A model generated the notes under the pieces. That model was not told the origin of the DNA and searched no databases. It saw only the letters and a program-made list of their open reading frames with translations. Of a DNA stretch of 53,156 bases, positions 15,447 to 24,731 are shown piece by piece; the first letter of the stretch is position 1, and the number at the start of each line of letters is the position of its first letter. Origin of the DNA: CAJXZP01 sp049606935 (GTDB lineage Bacteria; Bacteroidota; Bacteroidia; Flavobacteriales_G; Salibacteraceae); NCBI GenBank assembly GCA_049606935.1, contig JBMYWA010000006.1:1-53156 (forward strand), read 5' to 3'. A program made the position numbers and the translations under genes.

Positions 15447-17392
15447 TATTTAAGAACGTATTTAACAGTTAAATTATAATTTATCCCTGGCATAGCTCTG
15501 TACACTACCGACATGTACTCTTTATTCAAGACATTGTTAATATTAAACTGAATCAACAACCATTTGCTGTTATTGATTTTAGTTTTATAACCAGCAGCAA
15601 AATCAATTAAATCATAAGCCGGGAGGTATGCCGAATTAGAAGTGGTAATGTATCGGGTTCCAGTAAATGAATAATTAGCTTGCAACCAAAGTTTTTTCCT
15701 ATCAGCTCTAACCAACCAGTTGAGTAAATGCTTTGGAGTATAAATAAGTTGTTTGTTTAAGGATTCATCTTCCACCCCTTTGTTTATGGCGTTAACAAAC
15801 TGGTACCCGGTTTGAAATTTATACTTCCAAATATTATATTTTTTTACTAAGCTGAAAGATGCATCAAACCCACTATGTGCAACGGTTTTAATATTTTGAG
15901 CTTCCCAGTAGTTCTTATCCGTTGGTTGCCAAAGTATCCAATTATCCACTATGCCAAGAAAAACAGAACCATCTAATTCATATTCCAAAGATTTAAGTAC
16001 ATAGCCTTCACTATGTAAATTAAACTCTCCGGTGGTGCTAATTTCGGGTTGTAGTTCAGGGTTTCCTCCAGGAACCCAATACAAATCATTTAAAGTAGGG
16101 AAATGGGCATTTTTAGATCCATTAAAACCTATGGTAAGTCGATTATGTCCTAAAGGCTTAAAAGCTAAACTCGCCATGGGTAACATCTCAAAATCAGAAT
16201 TATTCCATGTGGGTTGAACATATAAACCTATTTCCCACTTTTTACTTGGATTTCCTTTGGTTCCAATTAATACCGACCCTTGTATCATGTCGGCTGTACC
16301 TATATAATTAGGATTATTAGCTGTAGAGTATGATAGTAACCCCATTGCCTTCAACGACCATTTTTCATTAAGTTCACGCACCACATCCTCTCTAATTTGA
16401 TATTGTTGATTCAGTGTAGTTGAATTTATACCTGCATCTGTATCTTCATAATGAAGTGTATTCCAGGTATAGCCTAAAACCAACTTTGACCATCCTCTTT
16501 CTATAAACCGCTTCCACTCTACTTGGGTGGTAAATAATTGATCTGATTGTTTTTCTTTTGACGGGCTCGTACTCGTCATTAATGCAGGTAAATTTCTATG
16601 GGTTGACGTTCCCAAAAACATTACTTTCCAACTATTTCGCCAGTGTTTACTGAATTTAAAGGCTTGCATTAACCCATGCAATGACTTCTCACTATGTTCC
16701 TGGGTTTGATTTGGATAATCTTTTTGGGCTACATTTCGGAATTCAAAATCGTTATCGGCTTTTTGAAAAATGTAGCGGGTAATACTTTGCCACTTTTCTT
16801 TTGTAAACCCATATTCTCCCTGAGCCGAAAATGAACCAAAACTACCATAAGAAAGTCCTAAATTGCCCGTGTGTCCGTTTCTTCTAGTTTGATTATTTGT
16901 TTTCAACATTACCCCTCCGCCAATAGCTCCAGGTCCTTCTGAAAAACTAGAATTTCCGTGTTTTAGGCCTATCCCATCAAATAAGTAAGTAGGCAATATA
17001 TTCAAATCGCTTTGCCCTAAGCTAGCCGGGCTAATACTCAATCCATTCACAAATATTTTTGTATGAGTGGCAGCCATCCCCCTAAAGGTAGGCGTTTGAA
17101 TATTTGAAGGGCCATAATCTTTTATAAATACGGTAGAATGTTTTTTCAATACCTCACCAAGGCTCAAGGTATTTGAAGAGTTTAGGATCTCCTCATTTAA
17201 TTCTATAGATCGTAATGCTGGGATTTTTTCGGCTTTTTTAGCAGCCACAACTAACTGAGTTAATTGAATAGAATCGGGTACTTGAGCAAATATTTGAAGG
17301 AAAATGGGATTAATAATCAAAACCACTAAAGCTACCTTAGTAACCATCACTTTAGGTTTAAACGGTAGTTTTAGCGGTTTTAATAGTTTCAT
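15446..17392 (-). CDS. btuB: BtuB-like TonB-dependent vitamin B12 receptor
   Basis: The 648-residue outer membrane receptor has a signal peptide (IFLQIFAQ), no CarboxypepD_reg extension, a plug domain (FRGMAATHTKIFVNGLSI and GPGAIGGGVML) and a barrel ending in NYNLTVKYVLK. Length about 620-650 is usual for BtuB. The cobalamin riboswitch 3 kb upstream, and the BtuG-like gene fused by a one-base overlap downstream, support a B12 or corrinoid substrate. It follows the T9SS surface-protein gene by 3 bases. MVTKV at residue 16 is a possible later start. Confidence 0.85.
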   Translation of the reverse strand: MKLLKPLKLPFKPKVMVTKVALVVLIINPIFLQIFAQVPDSIQLTQLVVAAKKAEKIPALRSIELNEEILNSSNTLSLGEVLKKHSTVFIKDYGPSNIQTPTFRGMAATHTKIFVNGLSISPASLGQSDLNILPTYLFDGIGLKHGNSSFSEGPGAIGGGVMLKTNNQTRRNGHTGNLGLSYGSFGSFSAQGEYGFTKEKWQSITRYIFQKADNDFEFRNVAQKDYPNQTQEHSEKSLHGLMQAFKFSKHWRNSWKVMFLGTSTHRNLPALMTSTSPSKEKQSDQLFTTQVEWKRFIERGWSKLVLGYTWNTLHYEDTDAGINSTTLNQQYQIREDVVRELNEKWSLKAMGLLSYSTANNPNYIGTADMIQGSVLIGTKGNPSKKWEIGLYVQPTWNNSDFEMLPMASLAFKPLGHNRLTIGFNGSKNAHFPTLNDLYWVPGGNPELQPEISTTGEFNLHSEGYVLKSLEYELDGSVFLGIVDNWILWQPTDKNYWEAQNIKTVAHSGFDASFSLVKKYNIWKYKFQTGYQFVNAINKGVEDESLNKQLIYTPKHLLNWLVRADRKKLWLQANYSFTGTRYITTSNSAYLPAYDLIDFAAGYKTKINNSKWLLIQFNINNVLNKEYMSVVYRAMPGINYNLTVKYVLK

Positions 17393-17395
17393 TTT

Positions 17396-18382
17396 TTAGT
17401 GTTTCAACACTTTGTGAATAAATTGTAGTCCATTATCTTCAATTTCAACAAAATACATTCCTTTTGACAAAGTAGAAATTGATATTTCGGAATTACCAGG
17501 TTTAACATTTAATACTTCCCTTCCCTGGATATCTCGAATTAATATCACCGCATCAGCAGAAATTCCAGAAATTCTAATCCATTCAGAAGCAGGATTTGGA
17601 TAAACCGAAACAACCTGATGTTCATTATTAATCACTCCCGTGGTAAATGATGAGTCTACAATAGCCACTGCATCAATATCAAACCCTCCGGATCCAAAAG
17701 AAGTTGGATATGGATCATTCACAATTCTACCATAACTATCATACGAAGCATATTGAGTATCAATGCTTCCAACCACGTCAATAATTTTAATGTGCGTTAC
17801 CGCATTTATATCTAAACCAACAACGGTATCCATTTCGGCTAAATCAAATGGAGTTCCATAGTTCACCCTATACTTACCTGCTAAATTATACAAGTTAGTT
17901 GCATCTGTATATCCAAACGGTAAGGTTTGAGTATCTGTTGGAGTTAGCGATTGATTAGGAAATCTATAATAATTCATTCCATCAGAACTCACTTCTACAA
18001 AGGCTAATTCTAAAAAATGACCTCCGTTACTTTGGTCTACCAAACCGTTTTCAAAAATGGCAAAATCAAAGCTTGCATGGTTTTCAAGGGGCTCGATTAA
18101 CTCAATAATCGCGTAACCACCATCTCCTAAGCTAAGCACATCTCCATCTGGAGCACCATACACACTTGCTTCCGTACCCACATCGGCTAAAGGGGTGTTA
18201 GAATTGGCAATATGCTGTCGCCCCCTATAAACCGTACAGTTTTGAACCCAAGCCGCTACAATGGACGAATCTTTGTGGATAGCTGTAGTTCCAGCAGAAT
18301 CTGCTTGTGGAGCAAAAGGGCCTTGCGCCAGACATATTGGTCCACAAACCAATCCAATAAGTATAAAAAATATATTTTTCAT
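17396..18382 (-). CDS. Secreted surface protein with T9SS sorting domain, B12 operon
   Basis: The protein (328 residues from ATG 18382; a TTG at 18427 is open but gives a poor leader) has a signal peptide ending CLAQG. A middle domain of about 220 residues includes VLSLGDGGYAIIEL, FDFAIFENG and GGFDIDAVAI, the pattern of cell-surface proteins found in B12 operons of several phyla. The end carries a type A T9SS domain starting VSVYPNPASEWIRIS and closing GMYFVEI. It is exported to the cell surface by T9SS. Likely role: corrinoid capture or support of BtuB, inferred from the riboswitch and neighbours only. Confidence 0.8.
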   Translation of the reverse strand: MKNIFFILIGLVCGPICLAQGPFAPQADSAGTTAIHKDSSIVAAWVQNCTVYRGRQHIANSNTPLADVGTEASVYGAPDGDVLSLGDGGYAIIELIEPLENHASFDFAIFENGLVDQSNGGHFLELAFVEVSSDGMNYYRFPNQSLTPTDTQTLPFGYTDATNLYNLAGKYRVNYGTPFDLAEMDTVVGLDINAVTHIKIIDVVGSIDTQYASYDSYGRIVNDPYPTSFGSGGFDIDAVAIVDSSFTTGVINNEHQVVSVYPNPASEWIRISGISADAVILIRDIQGREVLNVKPGNSEISISTLSKGMYFVEIEDNGLQFIHKVLKH

Positions 18383-18435
18383 ATTAAAAAAAGGTAGCCA
18401 ACTCCTTATGCAGAAATTGGATACCAAAATAAAAC

Positions 18436-20127
18436 TTATTGTACAATAATTCTTTGCATGGAAACGTTATCATTCTCCATGTATTTAACCATGTAAACTC
18501 CTGATTTTAAAGACTCAATATTAATAATTGAAGTAGCCGAAACATTTGACTCTTGCCATTGTAAAGAACCTTTCATATTAAAAATTTGCACGGTTCCCGT
18601 ACCATTAGCTTCTTTTATTTGAATTTGGTTAATGGCCGGGTTTGGATATACTGAAATAGTATTTTGAGATAATTCACCTACGGTAGATAACACCCCATTA
18701 AAGTTATCCATAGCAAAAAATGCTGGAGTATTCATTCCCCAAGCACCCATGTCTGATGAAGACATTGAAAACGTTACACTATCTACTGTACCCAGAGGCG
18801 ATAAATCTAGCCAATTCCAAGAATCAAGAATGTAGTCATTGCTATTATCTGAATCTCTAAAATCTGCCAAATAAAAATCTATGGTATCCGAATTCATTAC
18901 CCCATTGTTGTAGCCTCTAATAGTTAGTTTTAACCAATCTGGATCATTTCCAGTAATTCCACCAAATTTCTTTGCAAAAGAATCACCATCTCGCATACTG
19001 TTATAGGCAAAAGTTGAATTGGCCAAATAAACTCCACTCATAACGGAATTAGCCGCATTTCCAGTAAGATTAACCGAAGAACCATCTTGAACAATAGCAT
19101 AATTTGTAGAACCTAAGGCTCCCATAGCCGGCTTAGCACTGTATAAGTTTACCGAACCAGAGGTAACAGAATCTGTAATGTTTGAAAACGCAAAACCGTC
19201 TTTCCAATATCCGCCCCAAGAAGTTGTATACGAGTTATAAAACTCAGCATCACCATCTGCAATATTGGAAACAAAATTCAAATCGTTTGGCGTTCCTGTT
19301 AAATCAGAACCATTCCAAACCGAATCTACCGCAGTAAACCCTAAATCTTCAAAATCAACTAAAGCCGCACCATCCGATTTTATATCATCTATGCAGAAAA
19401 AAGCGGGTGTATTCATACCAGAAGTCCCAACATCTGATGAGGACAAACTAAAAAGCAATCCTCTTACATTACCTAAAGAAGACAAATCAATAAATTGCCA
19501 ATCTGTAACTATATAATCGTTAGCGTTATTAGCATCTCTAAAATCTGCCAAATAAAAATCAACCGAATCTGGCAAAATTGTACCTGTAGAATCAAAAGCC
19601 TTAACGGTAAGCATAAACCAGTCGGGGTCGTTTCCTGTAGCTCCTCCAAATTTCTTTGCGAAAGAATCACCGTCTCTCATGCTATTAGCCGCATAAGTTC
19701 CGTTGGTTACATAAATACCATTTACAGAAGTATCAGCGGCTCCGTTAATAAATTCCATAACCGAGTTATTTTGAGAAACCAAATAAGTTAAAGATCCATT
19801 ACTACCACTACCCGCGCGTGCACTGAATAAATTCCCTGCACCTGAGGTGGTTGAATCTGTGTTAGAAGATTGAGCAAATCCTTCACTCCAATACCCGGGT
19901 AAACCCCAAGTAATATCCCAAACGTTCAAAAAGCCAGCGCTTCCACTTTCAAAAATTGAGGTGAATCTTGTGGTTCCGTTTGCCCCTGATAAATCAGAAC
20001 CATCCCAATACGATTCTGGGGCTAGATTTATTGATTCAAAATCTGAAACAATTTGTGCATTCATGTTTTGAGTATTTGCAAACAAACCCAAAACGGCCAT
20101 ACCAGCCAATTTGTAAATTCTTTTCAT
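18436..20127 (-). CDS. T9SS-exported protein with two tandem DUF4465 domains
   Basis: The 563-residue protein has a signal peptide, then two copies of a 220-residue DUF4465-like domain (about 26-250 and 253-477), then a T9SS domain (ISVYPNPAINQIQI). Both copies hold YW(S/K)(E/D)GFA, NSMRDGDSFAKKFGG, TGNDPDW, DFYLADFRD and GMNTPAFF. DUF4465-like proteins occur in Bacteroidetes B12 loci and a BtuH-type cobamide-binding role has been described for related proteins; I did not test identity. It is the first gene after the cobalamin riboswitch, so it is probably the most abundant capture protein. Two domains suggest two ligand sites per chain. Confidence 0.82.
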   Translation of the reverse strand: MKRIYKLAGMAVLGLFANTQNMNAQIVSDFESINLAPESYWDGSDLSGANGTTRFTSIFESGSAGFLNVWDITWGLPGYWSEGFAQSSNTDSTTSGAGNLFSARAGSGSNGSLTYLVSQNNSVMEFINGAADTSVNGIYVTNGTYAANSMRDGDSFAKKFGGATGNDPDWFMLTVKAFDSTGTILPDSVDFYLADFRDANNANDYIVTDWQFIDLSSLGNVRGLLFSLSSSDVGTSGMNTPAFFCIDDIKSDGAALVDFEDLGFTAVDSVWNGSDLTGTPNDLNFVSNIADGDAEFYNSYTTSWGGYWKDGFAFSNITDSVTSGSVNLYSAKPAMGALGSTNYAIVQDGSSVNLTGNAANSVMSGVYLANSTFAYNSMRDGDSFAKKFGGITGNDPDWLKLTIRGYNNGVMNSDTIDFYLADFRDSDNSNDYILDSWNWLDLSPLGTVDSVTFSMSSSDMGAWGMNTPAFFAMDNFNGVLSTVGELSQNTISVYPNPAINQIQIKEANGTGTVQIFNMKGSLQWQESNVSATSIINIESLKSGVYMVKYMENDNVSMQRIIVQ

Positions 20128-20154
20128 GTGTAAAAAGTTTTTTTAGGTCACATG

Positions 20155-20178
20155 AAATGTACGTTTTCACGCACATTT
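20155..20178 (-). promoter_or_regulatory. GAAA-capped hairpin in the B12 operon leader
   Basis: On the minus strand AAATGTGCGT pairs with ACGTACATTT (nine pairs, one mismatch) around a GAAA tetraloop, 28 bases before the first start codon. There is no T run after it, so it is not a terminator. It may be part of the riboswitch expression platform or an mRNA-stabilising stem. Confidence 0.4.
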
Positions 20179-20298
20179 TCCATCCTAAACATTTATAAAT
20201 AAATAATAAAAATTTAGGGATGCCAGAAGGACACAAGATATTGGCAGAACGCCAGAAAGACTTGAACCCTTGCTTTTATCCCGAAAGCAATAATTTTT

Positions 20299-20480
20299 GC
20301 GTCTGGCAGGTCTTCTGACTCGTTTCTTTTGCTAATGCCTTCCCATTCCATAAAAGAACAGTGGCTAGAAAATAACAAAAGTGAATGTTTACAATACATT
20401 CTTTGAAACTTACAGCTGCGGGAACAGTTTCCGGTTTACACGGAATTCCCATTTTAATCTCCGAGGAGAACCAAATGCGC
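20299..20480 (-). promoter_or_regulatory. Cobalamin (vitamin B12) riboswitch
   Basis: On the minus strand the aptamer shows all hallmark parts in order: GGAATTCCGTG, CCGGAAACTGTTCCCGC, CAGCTGTAA, the B12-box GCCACTG, TGGGAAGGC and GAGTCAGAAGACCTGCC. Closing helix P1 forms between GCG..TTTGG at the 5' end and CCAGACGC at the 3' end, which sets the limits given. It should repress the four-gene B12 uptake operon when adenosyl- or methylcobalamin is bound. About 170 bases separate it from the first start codon. Confidence 0.95.
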
Positions 20481-20535
20481 TGCGAAAGTAATCGAAGTTT
20501 TTAAGGATTAATTACTTTTTCTTAATTTTTTTGGC

Positions 20536-20567
20536 ATAAAAAAAGGGCTTCCAAATGGAAGCCCTTT
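20536..20567 (-). terminator. Terminator of the outer membrane barrel gene
   Basis: GGGCTTCC and GGAAGCCC pair around a four-base loop, followed on the minus strand by seven T. It insulates the barrel gene from the riboswitch-controlled operon that begins 60 bases further on. Confidence 0.85.
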
Positions 20568-20587
20568 CATAACTTTACTTGGGTAGT

Positions 20588-21331
20588 TTAGAAATTCCAA
20601 CCTAGCTTAAAATTAGCTCCAGTAGAAGGATTAAAGTACCAGTTAGAACCTTGTTTAACTTCTACTTTATCTTGTCCATCAATTTCAGTAATGATTTTAT
20701 TATTAGAATTAAAAACAAACGCATAGTTTATTTCTAAACCTAAATATAAATCTTTAGCAATGTAATAGTCAAAACCCGCTATTGCACCAATACCAGCTGT
20801 AAAACCATTTGCATAGGCCCAAGAAGCTGTAGTTGGGTCATTTTTTCTCACGTCAGTTACAACGTTGTCATCAGCATCTAATCTCTCAGAAGAGTATTTA
20901 TTTGCACCATAACCAATAATTAATTCTGACCCCATGTACGGAGACAATCTTTTAGTTCCAGAAAAATGCTTTTCTACACCTGGTCTAATTTGTACAGCCC
21001 ACTCCGTGTAAGTATCCTTAACATCTACATCTTCACCTGCAGAGTTTTGAACTACAGTTGGGTCATTCCAACTTCTAACACCTAATAAAAATGTTCCTCT
21101 ATAAGCTACATTATCACTCATCCAATTTCTATACTTAATACCTTGGTTTAAACCGCCAATTGACGATAAGCCAAACATGCTTCCTGTGTTACTTGCGTTA
21201 AAAATCGCGCTTGGATCAAATGTAATTTCCAATGAAGTCATTCCTTCAGTAGGTTTGAAGCTTTCTTCTTGTGCGTTTGAAATGGTTGCCATTCCAAATA
21301 AAGCGGTTAGTACTAATAATGATTTTTTCAT
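20588..21331 (-). CDS. Outer membrane beta-barrel protein (small porin-like)
   Basis: The 247-residue protein has a signal peptide (ATISNAQ) and alternating strands with glycine and aromatic residues, ending NFKLGWNF, the terminal aromatic of an outer membrane barrel. It resembles the OmpA/OmpW-size barrels annotated as outer membrane beta-barrel proteins in Bacteroidota. No extra domain, lipobox or partner gene is seen. Function unknown; it may be structural or a small channel. It has its own TAATTTTG -7 box and terminator, and the gene starts divergently from the NRDE gene. Confidence 0.8.
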   Translation of the reverse strand: MKKSLLVLTALFGMATISNAQEESFKPTEGMTSLEITFDPSAIFNASNTGSMFGLSSIGGLNQGIKYRNWMSDNVAYRGTFLLGVRSWNDPTVVQNSAGEDVDVKDTYTEWAVQIRPGVEKHFSGTKRLSPYMGSELIIGYGANKYSSERLDADDNVVTDVRKNDPTTASWAYANGFTAGIGAIAGFDYYIAKDLYLGLEINYAFVFNSNNKIITEIDGQDKVEVKQGSNWYFNPSTGANFKLGWNF

Positions 21332-21364
21332 AATAAATAAGTTTAGTTAATAATTTATTTCACC

Positions 21365-21372
21365 CAAAATTA
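21365..21372 (-). promoter_or_regulatory. Candidate -7 box of the barrel gene
   Basis: The minus strand reads TAATTTTG, an exact TAnnTTTG match, 34 bases before the start codon at 21331. Confidence 0.5.
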
Positions 21373-21495
21373 AAAGGTTTGATTAAACAAGCCGCATCTT
21401 ACCTTCTCCAATTTTAACCCTCGTTTGTTAAAAAGTTAACTGAAATTAAAAAGTGAAGGATTTAATTTTCTCAAAGAATAGATTATTTTTTGCCC

Positions 21496-22200
21496 ATGTG
21501 CACTTTGACTTATACAAATTTTAACAACCAAATTATTATCACCTCCAATAGAGATGAACATATACGCAGAGGCATTAGTGAATTTCCTCAAACATTAGTA
21601 TTAAAAAACCAAACCTTTACCTTTCCTAAAGACCCGGAGGCTGGTGGAACATGGATTGCTGCAAATAATAATAAACGAATTACCGTTTTGCTAAATGGGG
21701 CCTTTTTAAAACATACACACTCCCCTCCCTACCGTTTAAGTAGAGGAATAGTACTTTTAAACTCTTTCAATTATAATAATTTAGACCTATTTAAAAATAA
21801 ATATAATTTAGTCAACATTGAACCATTTACTTTGGTCAATATTGACCTATCTACAAAGACGATTGAAGAGTTGAGGTGGACGGGTAATAAAACAGATTTT
21901 ACGACATTAAATTTTAAAAAACCTCATATTTGGTCTTCAGCCACCCTTTATACACCAAAAACCATAGAAATTCGAAAACAACTGTTTGAAAAGTGGGTTC
22001 AAAAAAAGAATTTGACAAAAAAAGATATGTTAGACTTTCACAATTTCAAAGGAAACTCCAATAAATACAACAACATAATAATGGAGCGCACCGGGTCGTT
22101 ACAAACAGTGAGTATTTCACAAATAACCACCCATACAGACTCTATGATGTTTTTTCATAAAAACTTACTGAATAACCAAAGTAAAGAAGTGAGGATTTAA
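21496..22200 (+). CDS. NRDE/TANGO2-family protein
   Basis: Starting at ATG 21496 (not the TTG at 21490) gives MCTLTYTNFNNQ, the conserved Met-Cys beginning of this family, followed by SNRDEHIRR with the NRDE motif. The 234-residue length is usual. Family members are linked to Ntn-hydrolase-like folds and, in eukaryotes, to TANGO2 lipid or heme metabolism; the Cys at residue 2 may become an N-terminal nucleophile. WIAAN and LLNGAF are also conserved. The bacterial function is not settled. It is a single gene. Confidence 0.85.
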   Translation: MCTLTYTNFNNQIIITSNRDEHIRRGISEFPQTLVLKNQTFTFPKDPEAGGTWIAANNNKRITVLLNGAFLKHTHSPPYRLSRGIVLLNSFNYNNLDLFKNKYNLVNIEPFTLVNIDLSTKTIEELRWTGNKTDFTTLNFKKPHIWSSATLYTPKTIEIRKQLFEKWVQKKNLTKKDMLDFHNFKGNSNKYNNIIMERTGSLQTVSISQITTHTDSMMFFHKNLLNNQSKEVRI

Positions 22201-22270
22201 TAAGCTACAACAGTTAATAACCACCTTATATTTAAATAAACAATGTCAAGTTTTTTTGGTAATCTGAACT

Positions 22271-22278
22271 TACATTTG
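22271..22278 (+). promoter_or_regulatory. Candidate -7 box of ftcD
   Basis: TACATTTG matches TAnnTTTG exactly, 20 bases before the ftcD start codon. Confidence 0.5.
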
Positions 22279-22297
22279 TGACTCAAAATTTTTGAAA

Positions 22298-23992
22298 ATG
22301 ACAAAACAATTAATTGAATGTGTTCCTAACATTAGTGAAGGACGTGATATTGAAAAGATTAACGAAATCGCTCAAATTGTAGAAACCGTTGAAGGTGTTA
22401 AGCTACTAGATGTTGACCCAGGTGCTGCCACCAACAGAACAGTGATAACTTTCGTAGGTGAACCAGAACCCGTAATTGAAGCTGCTTTTATTCTAATCAA
22501 AAAAGCTTCTGAATTAATTGATATGAGTCAACATAGTGGCGAACACCCTCGTTTTGGTGCTACAGATGTTTGTCCGTTAGTTCCAATAGCAGGGATCTCT
22601 TTAGAAGAAACCGCTAAATACGCCCATAAACTAGGCGAACGTGTAGGCTCTGAACTAGGCATACCTGGATACTTTTACGAAAACGCAGCAAAGCAAGAGG
22701 TTCGAAAAAACCTAGCCAATTGTAGATCTGGAGAATATGAAGGTTTAAAAGAAAAATTGAATAATCCGGAATGGACACCAGATTTTGGCCCAGCCGCATA
22801 TAATGAATCCGTAAAATCAACAGGGGCAACCGCTATTTCGGCAAGAGATTTCCTTGTAGCGTACAATATTAACTTAAACACCACTTCTACCCGAAGAGCA
22901 AATGCCATTGCTTTTGATATGCGTGAAGCTGGTCGTATTAAACGAGAAGGTGACACTATCACAGGTAAAATTGTAAAAGATGCTGACGGCAATCCTGTAA
23001 AAGTTCCGGGGCAACTAAAGGCAGTGAAAGGTATTGGATGGTTTATTGATGAATATGGAATAGCTCAAATATCTTACAACCTAACCAACATTTCCATAAC
23101 ATCTGTACACGAAGCTTTTGACAAAACAGTTATCGCTGCTCAAAAACGTGGAATTCGTGTTACTGGTTCAGAGCTTATTGGTTTAATTCCTTTACAAGCA
23201 ATGCTTGATGCTGCTGACTATTTCCTTACCAAACAAGAAAGGTCTTTAGGTATTTCGGAAGAAGAAAAAGTTAAAATTGCCGTAAAATCACTTGGTTTAG
23301 ATGATTTAAAACCATTTAATCCTAACGAGAAAATTATAGAGTACGTTTTAAGAGACAGCGCTTCCACTCCATTATTAAATATGAACCTTAGAGAATTTGC
23401 CAACGAAACCGCAGGTGAATCTCCTGCTCCAGGTGGTGGTTCAATCTCTGCATATGTTGGGGCGTTAGGAATTTCCTTAGGTACTATGGTAGCCAACCTT
23501 TCTGCCCACAAACGTGGATGGGATGATAAATGGGAGAAATACTCTGAAGTAGCTGTTAAAGGAGATGCATACAAAGAAAAATTATTGGCTTTGGTTGATG
23601 AAGATACCGCTTCATTCAATAAAATTATGGATGCTTTTAAATTACCCAAAGGATCGGATGAAGAAAAAGCGGCAAGATCTCAAGCTATTCAAGACGCTAC
23701 CAAATACGCTATTGAGGTACCCATGATGGTTATGGAAAATGCCCTAGCATCTATGGAAATTATGAATAAAATGGTAGACGAAGGTTTACAATCATCTCTT
23801 TCGGATGCCGCGGTAGGTGCTTTATGCGCAAGAACAGCAGTAATGGGAGCATTTTTAAATGTAAAAATTAACACGGGTGACTTAAAAGATGAGCAATTTA
23901 AATCTGAAATGCTCACTAAAGGGGCCAAAATTGAAAAAGAAGCACTAGCTTTGGAAGCAACTATTTTAGAAAAAGTGAATCAAAAATTATAG
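22298..23992 (+). CDS. ftcD: Bifunctional glutamate formimidoyltransferase/formimidoyl-THF cyclodeaminase
   Basis: The 564-residue protein joins two enzymes: an N-terminal formiminotransferase (ECVPNISEGRD at residue 6, then HPRFGATDVCP and RDFLVAYNINL, about 1-300) and a C-terminal cyclodeaminase (ESPAPGGGSISAYVGALG near residue 374, mostly helical). Together they move the formimino group of N-formimino-glutamate to tetrahydrofolate and deaminate it to 5,10-methenyl-THF, the last stage of one histidine degradation route. hut genes are not in this window. The ATG at 22298 is preferred to a TTG at 22292. The DUF4136 gene follows 28 bases later. Confidence 0.93.
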   Translation: MTKQLIECVPNISEGRDIEKINEIAQIVETVEGVKLLDVDPGAATNRTVITFVGEPEPVIEAAFILIKKASELIDMSQHSGEHPRFGATDVCPLVPIAGISLEETAKYAHKLGERVGSELGIPGYFYENAAKQEVRKNLANCRSGEYEGLKEKLNNPEWTPDFGPAAYNESVKSTGATAISARDFLVAYNINLNTTSTRRANAIAFDMREAGRIKREGDTITGKIVKDADGNPVKVPGQLKAVKGIGWFIDEYGIAQISYNLTNISITSVHEAFDKTVIAAQKRGIRVTGSELIGLIPLQAMLDAADYFLTKQERSLGISEEEKVKIAVKSLGLDDLKPFNPNEKIIEYVLRDSASTPLLNMNLREFANETAGESPAPGGGSISAYVGALGISLGTMVANLSAHKRGWDDKWEKYSEVAVKGDAYKEKLLALVDEDTASFNKIMDAFKLPKGSDEEKAARSQAIQDATKYAIEVPMMVMENALASMEIMNKMVDEGLQSSLSDAAVGALCARTAVMGAFLNVKINTGDLKDEQFKSEMLTKGAKIEKEALALEATILEKVNQKL

Positions 23993-24020
23993 ATTTACGT
24001 ACGTATCAAGAAAACAAATT

Positions 24021-24605
24021 ATGAAAAAACTTTTTTTTTATGGCTTAGCCGCTCTTTTAATAATTGGAGCTGGTTGTGGCTCTTCAATTTCAATCACTAC
24101 TGATTACGACAAAGAAATTGATTTTAATAAATACCAAACTTTTGGATTTTTAGCTTGGAGTGACAAAAGTGCTGCTATTGTTAACGATATTGATCAGAAA
24201 AGATTAGAAAATGCCGTTGCTGTTGAATTAACCAAGCGAGGAATGAAACGGGTAACTGGAATGGGCGACACCATGATTGGTTTTCATGTGGTAGTTGAAA
24301 ACAAAACTGGTACAACGTCATATACAGATCACTACGGTGGTATGGGATACTATGGGCGTGGAGGTTTTGGATATGGATACGGATACCCCTACGGTGGCGC
24401 TAGTACTACAACAACTTCTACCTATACTTATACTATTGGTACTGTTATTATTGACCAATATGATAGCCAATCTAAAAAATTGATGTGGGAAGGAATAGCT
24501 CAGGGTGAGTTAGAGGAAGACCGATCTAATAGAGAAGACAATATTAGAAAAGATATGGTTAGAATGTTTGAAAACTACCCGAGATCCGTGGTGGTTGCGG
24601 AATAA
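24021..24605 (+). CDS. DUF4136 lipoprotein
   Basis: This 194-residue lipoprotein (lipobox IGAGC) matches DUF4136: TTDYDKEIDFNKYQTFGF at the start, conserved WEGIAQGEL and RKDMVRMFENYP at the end. A Gly/Tyr-rich loop (residues about 108-130) stands in the middle. The domain occurs in many periplasmic lipoproteins of unknown function. It follows ftcD by 28 bases and may be cotranscribed, but no link is known. The terminator directly after it ends the unit. Confidence 0.85.
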   Translation: MKKLFFYGLAALLIIGAGCGSSISITTDYDKEIDFNKYQTFGFLAWSDKSAAIVNDIDQKRLENAVAVELTKRGMKRVTGMGDTMIGFHVVVENKTGTTSYTDHYGGMGYYGRGGFGYGYGYPYGGASTTTTSTYTYTIGTVIIDQYDSQSKKLMWEGIAQGELEEDRSNREDNIRKDMVRMFENYPRSVVVAE

Positions 24606-24627
24606 AATTATTCTATATGGAATTGGA

Positions 24628-24656
24628 AGGCGTGAATAAATTCACGCCTTTTTTTA
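24628..24656 (+). terminator. Terminator after the DUF4136 gene
   Basis: AGGCGTGAA pairs with TTCACGCCT around a TAAA loop, followed by seven T. Confidence 0.88.
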
Positions 24657-24703
24657 TGCATAACAATTTCCTATATCACTTTCTACATATAACCTTAAAA
24701 GAC

Positions 24704-24711
24704 TAAATTTG
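24704..24711 (+). promoter_or_regulatory. Candidate -7 box of the pgm operon
   Basis: TAAATTTG matches TAnnTTTG exactly, 21 bases before the phosphoglucomutase start codon. Confidence 0.5.
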
Positions 24712-24731
24712 GCATCCTTAAAAAATTGAAC

